A stretch of DNA of 64,000 bases. It comes from Nitrosomonadaceae bacterium (GTDB taxonomy: Bacteria; Pseudomonadota; Gammaproteobacteria; Burkholderiales; Nitrosomonadaceae). The notes under the pieces are model-generated. The model saw only the letters and a list, made by a program, of their open reading frames with translations. It had not been told where the DNA came from and did not search any database. The stretch is taken from positions 1 through 64,000 of the forward strand of contig BJGV01000002.1 in NCBI GenBank assembly GCA_014190895.1, in the 5' to 3' direction. The position numbers and the translations under genes are program-made. Below are positions 47,249 through 55,884 of the stretch, piece after piece. Every line of letters starts with the position of its first letter. Position 1 is the first letter of the stretch.

Positions 47249-48544
47249 TTGGCCGAAATTAGACAAGTATTGGTTCCCGATATCGGAGATTTTAAAGACG
47301 TTCCGGTGATTGAAGTGCTGGTAAAATCGGGCGATAACGTTAAAGTAGAGGATCCCCTAATCTCGTTAGAGTCTGATAAGGCAACGATAGAGGTGCCTTG
47401 TCCTTTTGTGGGCGTAATCAAGGAAATTAACGTTCGGGTAGGTGACAAAGTTTCTGAGGGCTCGCTTATTTTAACAATAGAGATCTCTATAACAGATCAC
47501 GTGGTTTCAGCTGCCCCTGCATTTATTCCATCCGTAGCTCCCCCGCCCCTAATTTTGGGAGTAGCCAACCCAGAGCAAATTAAAATTCTTGTTCCGCAAC
47601 CCAATAAACAATCGTGGAAAATCCCTAAAGATCCCTCTGATATCATGCATGCCGGTCCCTCGGTGCGGCGTTTTGCACGTGAGCTAGGCGTGAGTCTTAA
47701 TTTGGTTTCTGGTAGCGGCTCAAAACAACGCATTCTGAAAGAGGATGTGCAAAATTACGTTAAAACAGAGCTATCAAAATTAGGTAGCGGCAGTAGTGGC
47801 GCAGAATTAAATTTACTACCATGGCCACGAATCGACTTTACCAAATTTGGTAAAGTAGAATTAAAGTCGCTATCGCGCATTAAAAAGATGTCAGGTGCAA
47901 ATTTGCACCGTAATTGGGTGATGATCCCACATGTTACACAGTTTGACGAAGCCGATATCACCGACCTAGAAGTCAAAAGGAAAGATTTTGCTATGAAGAA
48001 AGGCGGTGCAAAAATTACAATACTAACTTTTCTGATACAAGCGCTAGTAGTCGCATTAAAAAAATTTCCAGAGTTTAATGCCTCACTTGATTACAGTAAT
48101 GATGAAATGAATTTAGTAATAAAGAATTACTATCACATTGGTTTTGCGGTGGATTCACCAGATGGCCTGGTGGTACCGGTAATTCGTGATGTAAATCAAA
48201 AAAAAGTGACCATCATTGCTGAGGAATTAAAAAATCTCTCTACGCTCGCCCGTGAGGGTAAGTTAAAGCCAACTCAAATGCAAGGCGCAAGTTTCACTAT
48301 TTCTAGTCTTGGTGGTATTGGCGGGACTGCATTCACGCCCATTATTAATGCGCCAGAAGTTGCCATTCTTGGCGTTTCTCGTGCCAGCATGAAACCAGTA
48401 TATCGTGATGGTCAGTTTGTTCCACGTTTAATGCTTCCATTGTCACTGTCTTATGATCACCGCGTAATTGACGGCGCATCTGCTGCACGTTTTAGTTCGC
48501 ATCTAGCCGATTTACTTGCTAACACGTCAGAGATATTTTTGTGA
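47249..48544 (+). CDS. aceF: Dihydrolipoamide acetyltransferase E2, single lipoyl domain (TTG start)
   Basis: LESDKATIEVP lipoyl motif; LPLSLSYDHRVIDGASAARF. Confidence 0.95.
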   Translation: MAEIRQVLVPDIGDFKDVPVIEVLVKSGDNVKVEDPLISLESDKATIEVPCPFVGVIKEINVRVGDKVSEGSLILTIEISITDHVVSAAPAFIPSVAPPPLILGVANPEQIKILVPQPNKQSWKIPKDPSDIMHAGPSVRRFARELGVSLNLVSGSGSKQRILKEDVQNYVKTELSKLGSGSSGAELNLLPWPRIDFTKFGKVELKSLSRIKKMSGANLHRNWVMIPHVTQFDEADITDLEVKRKDFAMKKGGAKITILTFLIQALVVALKKFPEFNASLDYSNDEMNLVIKNYYHIGFAVDSPDGLVVPVIRDVNQKKVTIIAEELKNLSTLAREGKLKPTQMQGASFTISSLGGIGGTAFTPIINAPEVAILGVSRASMKPVYRDGQFVPRLMLPLSLSYDHRVIDGASAARFSSHLADLLANTSEIFL

Positions 48545-48595
48545 AAGTAACATTGAATTTTTTTGTTTCTTTGTGTTGCCGTCCTTCAATTAACA

Positions 48596-49270
48596 ATGTT
48601 CGAATCTGAGCGCACTCTTATCGGTATATTTGGCGGTACTTTTGACCCTATACATTACGGTCATTTACGAGCAGCTGAAGAAATTATTGAGACAGTTGGT
48701 TTACATAATATGCGTTTTATTCCTGCTGGAGAGCCATGCTTACGATCTTCTCCTGTGGCATCATCGAAACATCGAATGGAAATGCTACGTCTAGCAATCA
48801 AGAATAACCCTAAATTTATTCTGGATGACCGTGAGATTCTTCGTCAAGGCCCGAGTTACACCATAGATTCACTGTGTGAAATTAAGCAGGAATTAGGAGA
48901 AACAGCTGCACCATGTTTTGTTATAGGAGTAGATGCTTTCACAAAATTGTTTAAATGGCATAATTGGCAAGAGCTTTTTAGATTGTGTCATTTTATTATC
49001 ATTGCTCGTCCTGGTTATATATTAGGAATGAACCACGGTGTGTTGTCATCAGAGTTAAACTTAGAGTGCTTGCATCGCCAGGTATCTACAATTAGTAGCT
49101 TAAGAAGAATTTCTAGCGGATTGATATTTATTGCGCCAACGACTATGCTCGATATTTCAGCAACTTCTATTCGTGCGCATGTTGCCGCAGGAAAAAGTGC
49201 GCATTATATGATTCCTGATGTAGTTTTTGATTATATTGTAGCGAACCAACTGTATTCAGGAGAAAAATGA
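48596..49270 (+). CDS. nadD: Nicotinate-nucleotide adenylyltransferase (ORF opens at 48563; ATG at 48596 more likely)
   Basis: IGIFGGTFDPIHYGHLRAAEEI. Confidence 0.95.
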   Translation: MFESERTLIGIFGGTFDPIHYGHLRAAEEIIETVGLHNMRFIPAGEPCLRSSPVASSKHRMEMLRLAIKNNPKFILDDREILRQGPSYTIDSLCEIKQELGETAAPCFVIGVDAFTKLFKWHNWQELFRLCHFIIIARPGYILGMNHGVLSSELNLECLHRQVSTISSLRRISSGLIFIAPTTMLDISATSIRAHVAAGKSAHYMIPDVVFDYIVANQLYSGEK

Positions 49271-49698
49271 AGCTCAGTAAATTAGTAAAAATAGTCGTTG
49301 TTGCGTTGGAAGATATTAAAGCATTTGATATAGAAGTGTTAGACGTGACCGATGTAAGCACTATATGTGATTGCATGATTGTTGCTAGTGCGGTTTCAGC
49401 TCGTCAGACTAAAGCTCTTGCAAAAAATGTGCAAGAAAAAGTGAAGGCTTCTGGCGGTGTAGTTTACGGCACGGAAGGAGAGCAAACTGGCGAATGGGTT
49501 TTGGTGGATTTAGGCGATTTGCTAGTACATGTAATGCAACCCACCGCACGCACACATTATAATTTAGAAGAATTATGGTCCGGAATAGAGACGGTAAAGG
49601 TAAAGAAGCCCGTTACCAAAAAGACCCATGCTGCTAAAAAATCTTCCGTTGCTAAAAAAGCTCCTGTCGTCAAAAGAATTAAATCTGAAAAAATTTGA
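49267..49698 (+). CDS. rsfS: Ribosome silencing factor RsfS with Lys-rich C-terminal tail
   Basis: ALEDIKAFDIEVLDVTDVSTICDCMIVASAVSARQTKALA. Confidence 0.94.
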   Translation: MKLSKLVKIVVVALEDIKAFDIEVLDVTDVSTICDCMIVASAVSARQTKALAKNVQEKVKASGGVVYGTEGEQTGEWVLVDLGDLLVHVMQPTARTHYNLEELWSGIETVKVKKPVTKKTHAAKKSSVAKKAPVVKRIKSEKI

Positions 49699-49728
49699 TT
49701 ACACTGACTAGTATAAAATACCCCGACA

Positions 49729-50199
49729 ATGAGATTAATTATTTTGGCAGTTGGTAACAGAATGCCGGAGTGGATACAGGCAGGTTTCATGGAGTATGTT
49801 AAGCGCATGCCCTACGAAGCAACTATTGAATTAATCGAAATAAAACCAGAAAAACGTGGCGGCGGTAAAAAAACGGAACAGCTATTAAATGCTGAGGCTA
49901 TTCGTATTTTAGGGGTTTTGCCACCTAAATGCCGCGTTGTTGTGATGGATGAACGTGGCAGACAGTGGACAACAATGAAGTTGGTTGATTCACTTATCGG
50001 ATGGATGAGAAATGGCGGCGATACCGCTTTTATTATTGGTAGCGCAGATGGACTGGATGCTAGAATTAAAAATTTGGCTGACGAAATTCTAGCGCTATCC
50101 ACTTTGACATTGCCACATGGCTTAGCAAGAGTATTGTTAGCAGAACAATTGTATAGAGTGGTATCGTTCATTAAACATCAGCCTTATCATCGGGATTAA
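49729..50199 (+). CDS. rlmH: 23S rRNA pseudouridine1915 N3-methyltransferase
   Basis: [51 protein letters not shown]. Confidence 0.95.
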   Translation: MRLIILAVGNRMPEWIQAGFMEYVKRMPYEATIELIEIKPEKRGGGKKTEQLLNAEAIRILGVLPPKCRVVVMDERGRQWTTMKLVDSLIGWMRNGGDTAFIIGSADGLDARIKNLADEILALSTLTLPHGLARVLLAEQLYRVVSFIKHQPYHRD

Positions 50200-50504
50200 T
50201 AAGAGGCCGACTCTCAAAGCGTTATTATTTTTTTCCCGATTTATGTAAGAATTTGAGAGTTTTATTGTGCTCGATGGCTGCTCTAGCAAAATAACTTGTA
50301 GTAATTAATAGCTGCATAGATTTACTTCCAAAGATAATTTTAGCTTTGTAAGTTGAGTTTCCTAAAAGTATTAAAGATGGGTAAGCTATTGTGCAATTAC
50401 ATTAATTAAGCTCTTGAATTGAAATTTTGTATTAAGTCATCTCCTAAATTCCGACACCAAAGTATCTTTTTTGGCTGCTAATACGTTGCAAAAAATTCTA
50501 TAAA

Positions 50505-51713
50505 ATGAAGTCCACTGTAAGTAACGAAATTCTTGTCAATATTACCGCTCAAGAGATCCGTGTTGCACTCATGGAGGGGGGTGTGGTTCAAGAATTGCAC
50601 ATAGAGCAGGCTAATAATCCTGGTGTTATTGGTAATATATATAATGGTCGAATTAGTCGAGTGCTTCCTGGAATGCAAGCAGCTTTTATAGATATCGGTC
50701 TTGATTGCCCTGCTTTTCTGCATGTGACGGATATTTTTAACCCACATCAAGGTGATAAAATTGGAAGACCGATTGAGAAAATGTTGCACGAGGGAGAGAA
50801 TATATTAGTACAGGTTATTAAGGATTCTATTGGTAATAAAAAGGCAAGATTGTCCACCCAGATAAGTATTGTTGGACGGATGCTGGTTTATCTTCCACAG
50901 GAATCCAGTATTGCTATTTCTCAGCGTATTGAGGATAAAATTGAACGTGAGTTATTAAGAGAAAAATTGCAGCGGCTAATACCCGCTGTTGAAGAGGGCG
51001 GTTATATAATTCGTACTATGGCAAGAGCCGCAAGCGAAGCTAGTTTACTGGCAGATGTCAGATACTTGCATAAACTGTGGCTTAACATTAAAAAAGATTT
51101 CCTGAGTACTTTTCTACCTACGTTGCTTTACCAAGATTTGAATCTTAGCCATCGCATACTACGTGATTTTGTAAATGATGATACGGTGCGAATTCTAGTG
51201 GATTCACAAGAAATTTTTCAAAAAATGATTATTTTTACCCAAGAGTATATGACTGATATAACGAAAAGAGTGGAGTGCTATATTGGAAAACCCCCGCTAT
51301 TTGATCTGTATAGAGTAGAAGATGAAGTTGTAAAATCCCTAGCGAGACAAGTCAACTTGAAATCCGGTGGCTATTTAGTTTTTGATCAGACCGAGGCACT
51401 TATTGTCGTTGATGTTAATACTGGCAAGTTTGTTGGTGTATATAGTTTTGAAGATACTATTCTTAAAACTAATCTGGAAGCAGTATTTGCAATTGCACAT
51501 CAGCTGCGTTTACGGAATCTCGGCGGCATTATTGTCATCGATTTTATCGACATGGAGAATAAAGAACACAGAAGCACTGTGCTTGTTGAGCTAAGAAAAG
51601 CACTTATGAGAGACCGAATGCGCTCAACTGTGCATGGATTCACTAAATTAGGGTTGGTAGAGATGACGCGTAAGCGTATACAAGGAAATCTTGCTAGTGT
51701 TGTCGGGCCCTAA
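50505..51713 (+). CDS. rng: Ribonuclease G, C-terminally truncated (402 aa)
   Basis: MKSTVSNEILVNITAQEIRVALMEGGVVQELHIE; S1 domain; ends GLVEMTRKRIQGNLASVVGP* with no CPxC Zn-link. Confidence 0.9.
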   Translation: MKSTVSNEILVNITAQEIRVALMEGGVVQELHIEQANNPGVIGNIYNGRISRVLPGMQAAFIDIGLDCPAFLHVTDIFNPHQGDKIGRPIEKMLHEGENILVQVIKDSIGNKKARLSTQISIVGRMLVYLPQESSIAISQRIEDKIERELLREKLQRLIPAVEEGGYIIRTMARAASEASLLADVRYLHKLWLNIKKDFLSTFLPTLLYQDLNLSHRILRDFVNDDTVRILVDSQEIFQKMIIFTQEYMTDITKRVECYIGKPPLFDLYRVEDEVVKSLARQVNLKSGGYLVFDQTEALIVVDVNTGKFVGVYSFEDTILKTNLEAVFAIAHQLRLRNLGGIIVIDFIDMENKEHRSTVLVELRKALMRDRMRSTVHGFTKLGLVEMTRKRIQGNLASVVGP

Positions 51714-51760
51714 TGGGAAAAATAAGTTTCCTGGGGAACAAGAATATTCCTCAATAGTTT

Positions 51761-52294
51761 TTAGTGCTCATTGTCTTCAAATTCACAAAGAGAAAAAACT
51801 TTTTGATTTTGTTTCTCTAGTTTGATGCGACCACCAAGATCAGGTAGATTGATGACAAAACAAGATTCTACAATTTTTCCTCCTGCAGTTTCAATTAGTT
51901 TTATTGCGGCCTCGGCTGTTCCACCGGTAGCAATTAAATCATCCACTAACAAAATGCGATCTCCTTGAGATATCGCATCTATGTGTATTTCAATGCAGTC
52001 AGTAGCATATTCTAACTCGTAGCTCTGACTGATTGTTTTTGCAGGCAGTTTTCCTCTTTTGCGAATTGGTATGAAACCAACGCCTAATTGAAAAGCCAGA
52101 GCCGCACCGATGATAAACCCACGTGCTTCGATAGCCGCTACCTTATCAATTTTTACCCCATTGAGGTGATCAAATAATTTATCGATGGTAGCCCGAAATC
52201 CCGCCGGATCTTTTAATAATGTTGTTATGTCTCGAAACATTACTCCTTGCTTGGGATAGTGAGGAATAGTTCGAATTTTTGATTTTATAGGCAT
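51761..52294 (-). CDS. apt: Adenine phosphoribosyltransferase
   Basis: [46 protein letters not shown]. Confidence 0.96.
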   Translation of the reverse strand: MPIKSKIRTIPHYPKQGVMFRDITTLLKDPAGFRATIDKLFDHLNGVKIDKVAAIEARGFIIGAALAFQLGVGFIPIRKRGKLPAKTISQSYELEYATDCIEIHIDAISQGDRILLVDDLIATGGTAEAAIKLIETAGGKIVESCFVINLPDLGGRIKLEKQNQKVFSLCEFEDNEH

Positions 52295-52445
52295 AAGTTT
52301 TTTCCGAAAAAAAAGATAAAGTCTTATTTTTAATTAGAAATTGTAATTTTAAGGCTTACCAGGTAAAAATAACATATTGATTAGCATAATATTTATCAGC
52401 TTATTTTCTTTAAACAAGATGAATTCTTAAAGTAGTGTAGCAGTT

Positions 52446-53048
52446 ATGTTATTTTACCAGTGCGCCTTAGCAATATTTTTTGGAGCATGGTTTATGCCTA
52501 AGAAATTTTTTAAGAAATATCTTCCTTCCTATGAAAGCATTCAACAGAATAAATTTGTTGGAAAGTTCGGAAAAATTTTGCATCATCATAATCTGTGGTA
52601 CCTAAATCGCCGTTTGGTATCGGGCGGAGTAGCTGCTGGTTTGTTCGCTGGTTTAATTCCTGGCAGCAATCCAGTACAGTTCTTTTTTGCAACCGTACTC
52701 GCCATTTTATTTAAAGTAAATTTACCAGTGGCATTATTTGTCACACTGTATTCTAACCCACTAACAATCGTGCCAATTTACTTGGTTGCTTATGCTATTG
52801 GGGCATTCGTGACTAATGATGTGGCTAATAATATGTCTTGGGCAGAGTTGCATCTATTAGATAAGAACATGAACGAGTGGGTCCCTTTGATATTCGACTG
52901 GCTGTTTTCTTTTGGAAAGCCACTTTTGATTGGAATATTTTTGTTGGCCTTGTTACTTTCAGTAATGGGTTATTTTATGGTACAAGGAGCATGGCGTTTA
53001 TATATCATGTATGAATGGGAAAAAAGAAAGAAACGCCGTCATCATTGA
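52446..53048 (+). CDS. DUF2062 family membrane protein
   Basis: RRLVSGGVAAGLFAGLIPGSNPVQFFFATVLAILFKVNLPVALFVTLYSNPLT. Confidence 0.88.
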   Translation: MLFYQCALAIFFGAWFMPKKFFKKYLPSYESIQQNKFVGKFGKILHHHNLWYLNRRLVSGGVAAGLFAGLIPGSNPVQFFFATVLAILFKVNLPVALFVTLYSNPLTIVPIYLVAYAIGAFVTNDVANNMSWAELHLLDKNMNEWVPLIFDWLFSFGKPLLIGIFLLALLLSVMGYFMVQGAWRLYIMYEWEKRKKRRHH

Positions 53049-53059
53049 TTAGCGGACAC

Positions 53060-53665
53060 ATGGCTCCAGTTTACTGGGAACAGGCCATCCAAGAGTTAGC
53101 TGATAATGACGGAGTAATGCGAAATCTTATTTTACGCTTTAAAGGAACTTTTATATATTCACACAGCGATGCCTTTACTACTTTAGCGCGTTCTATTGTT
53201 GGTCAGCAGATTTCTGTAAAGGCGGCCGAAAGTATATGGCAAAAAGTAGTCACTGCCGTGGTTGAAATTACCCCTCATAGATTTTATGACACACAGAGAG
53301 GCGCATTACATAATTGTGGTCTTTCTTTACGGAAAGCAGACTATCTTCAAGATCTATCGCTGCATTTTCTTGATAAGGAGTTGAATAAGACTGCGTGGCA
53401 AGAAATGAGTGATGAAGCGGTGATTGTTAAATTGATGCAGATTAAGGGCATTGGGCGTTGGACCGCCGAGATGTTTTTAATTTTTCATCTGCTACGTCCA
53501 AACGTTTTGCCATTAGGTGACTTAGGCTTGCAACGTGCACTCAGTCTTCACTACAATACCAATCAATTTACCAGTAGATTTGAGATACAAGAAATAACCA
53601 GATTATGGAAACCCTGGTGCTCTGTGGCGACGCGGCATTTATGGCGCAGCCTTGAACCGCCATGA
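53060..53665 (+). CDS. DNA-3-methyladenine glycosylase II (AlkA-like; ORF opens at 53015)
   Basis: FTTLARSIVGQQISVKAAESIWQK; LMQIKGIGRWTAEMFLIFHLLRPNVLPLGDLGLQRAL. Confidence 0.93.
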   Translation: MAPVYWEQAIQELADNDGVMRNLILRFKGTFIYSHSDAFTTLARSIVGQQISVKAAESIWQKVVTAVVEITPHRFYDTQRGALHNCGLSLRKADYLQDLSLHFLDKELNKTAWQEMSDEAVIVKLMQIKGIGRWTAEMFLIFHLLRPNVLPLGDLGLQRALSLHYNTNQFTSRFEIQEITRLWKPWCSVATRHLWRSLEPP

Positions 53666-53723
53666 GTTAAGTCTTTTCCATTTTCTGTTTTGGGCCTAGT
53701 AATTTGGCACGCGCTATGGATGT

Positions 53724-54401
53724 TTATTCCATTAATACGCCATCTATTAGTCGCAGTGTTTTTTTGGCTCGATTGGCTAGCTGTAGATCGTGGGTAACAA
53801 TGATAAGACTTGCGCCTACACTGTGATTAAGTTCTAACATTAACTCAAATACCTCGCCAGCGGTGTGTCGGTCAAGATTTCCAGTGGGTTCGTCTGCAAG
53901 AACACAAGCAGGTTTGGTGACTAATGCACGCGCGACTGCTGCACGTTGACGCTCTCCACCGGAGAGCTCCCCAGGTGTATGGAGAAGACGGTGACCGAGA
54001 CCCACTTTCTTCAGTATTTCTTCTGCACGACCGTACGATTCATCGTTGTTAATTCGCCTGATTAGCAGCGGCATGGCAACATTTTCTAGCGCACTGAATT
54101 CAGGCAACAGATGATGGAATTGGTAAATAAACCCCAGTGCTTGATTGCGCAAACGACATCTTTCTTCTTCTGCTGTGGTGGCCATATTTTTTCCTAAAAG
54201 ATAAATCTCTCCACTAGATGCCACATCTAAACCGCTTAATAGATGAAGCAATGTGCTCTTACCAGAACCAGATATACCAACAATAGCTAGCATCTCATCT
54301 GCCATTATGTCCATGTTTATACCTGCTAACACTGGGACCTCGAGCTTGCCTTGATAATAGCTCTTGTGTAAATTCCGACAAGAAAGAATTACCTTATTCA
54401 T
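53724..54401 (-). CDS. lolD: Lipoprotein-releasing ABC ATPase LolD
   Basis: GISGSGKSTLLHLLSGLD; LSGGERQRAAVARALV; next to LolC/E permease. Confidence 0.94.
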   Translation of the reverse strand: MNKVILSCRNLHKSYYQGKLEVPVLAGINMDIMADEMLAIVGISGSGKSTLLHLLSGLDVASSGEIYLLGKNMATTAEEERCRLRNQALGFIYQFHHLLPEFSALENVAMPLLIRRINNDESYGRAEEILKKVGLGHRLLHTPGELSGGERQRAAVARALVTKPACVLADEPTGNLDRHTAGEVFELMLELNHSVGASLIIVTHDLQLANRAKKTLRLIDGVLME

Positions 54402-55656
54402 ACCGCAGCGCTTCTGCTGGATTAATTTTAGAGGCTCGATAGCTTGGATAGATTGTTGCTAATAGGGTTAACACAAATGATGCGATCGCTACGGTCACTA
54501 TGTCTGCTAGTTGTGGATCCGAGGGAATCTCGCTGATGTAATAAACTTCGCGCGATAGGAATTGTACTGTGAATACATGCTCAATCATCGCTATTACTGA
54601 ATCCACATTGTATGCTAACAATACCCCTCCAATTAACCCTAGTATTGTTCCTAAAATGCCAATTAACGTGCCTTGTACGATAAAAATTTTCATAATACTG
54701 CTCGGACTTGCCCCAAGTGTCCGGAGAATAGCAATATCAGGTTGTTTATCGGTCACTGCCATTACTAGAGTGGATACAATGTTAAATGCTGCAACCGCAA
54801 TAATCAAAGCGAGGATAAGAGATAACATACGTTTCTCGATCTGAATTGCACGGAAATAATTAGCATGTTGAGTAGTCCAGTCGCTAATATAAGCGTTTGA
54901 AGAAAGCATTGGCGCAAGTTCTTTTGTTACTTGTGGCGCTTGGAATAAGTCGTGTAATTTTAGTCTTACGCCGGAGACCTCATTATTTTTCATATGATAA
55001 AGTTTTTGTGCGTCAATTATATGAATCAGCACCAGTGAAGAATCGTATTCAAAGTGCCCTGCTTCAAAGATGCCAACAATGTTGAATTGTTTGAGACGCG
55101 GGAGTATTCCGGCTGGCGTTATTTGCCCTTGTGGCGAGATCAAGACGATTTTATCGCCTTTTATTACACCTAAAATTCTGGCTAATTCCCCGCCTATAAT
55201 GATGCCAAATTCCCCCGGCATGAGGTCATTGAGTTTTCCATGTGTCATCATCTTGGAGAAATCAGCTACTTTGTCTTCTGCATCAGGTAAGACGCCACGT
55301 ACTAAGACCCCACGAACAGCCTGATCAAAAGAGAGCATGCCTTGAGCGCTGATATAAGGGGCAGTGGCAGCCGTTTGTGGGTGCTTACTTGCCTCATGGG
55401 CCGTTCCCTGCCAGTCAGTTAATTTGTCATTTATGTCACTTATTTGGACATGCGACGCTACACTTAGAATGCGAGTGCGCACTTCTTTCTGGAAACCATT
55501 CATTACTGACATTACGGTGATTAAAGCCGTCATACCAAGCGTGATACCTAACAGCGAGATCAGCGAGATGAATGAAATAAAGTGATTTTCTCGTTTGGCG
55601 CGCGTATAACGCAGACCAACGAAAAGTTCATAGGAAGACACTGATAGTAGACTCAA
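54394..55656 (-). CDS. lolC: Lipoprotein-releasing ABC permease LolC/LolE
   Basis: YELFVGLRYTRAKRENHFISFISLISLLGITLGMTALITVMSVMNGFQKEVRTRIL. Confidence 0.95.
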   Translation of the reverse strand: MSLLSVSSYELFVGLRYTRAKRENHFISFISLISLLGITLGMTALITVMSVMNGFQKEVRTRILSVASHVQISDINDKLTDWQGTAHEASKHPQTAATAPYISAQGMLSFDQAVRGVLVRGVLPDAEDKVADFSKMMTHGKLNDLMPGEFGIIIGGELARILGVIKGDKIVLISPQGQITPAGILPRLKQFNIVGIFEAGHFEYDSSLVLIHIIDAQKLYHMKNNEVSGVRLKLHDLFQAPQVTKELAPMLSSNAYISDWTTQHANYFRAIQIEKRMLSLILALIIAVAAFNIVSTLVMAVTDKQPDIAILRTLGASPSSIMKIFIVQGTLIGILGTILGLIGGVLLAYNVDSVIAMIEHVFTVQFLSREVYYISEIPSDPQLADIVTVAIASFVLTLLATIYPSYRASKINPAEALRYE

Positions 55657-55884
55657 GTATGAGAAAAAGTGTTAATTTTTTGTATTCGTATTCTATTGAA
55701 TCCGAGTATACAACTAAATTGATCATGCAGAATTGCAGTTTTATTCTCCATAAGGAGACTGGTTTATTAAAGCAAATGTTTTGCTAGGCAATTCCAATGC
55801 GTCTTTCTATGAGCAGTAATGGAATTATTTACTAGACTGTATTTTTCGGGCCATGAATTTAGTTTCTCTTCTTGCGGCGCCTTG

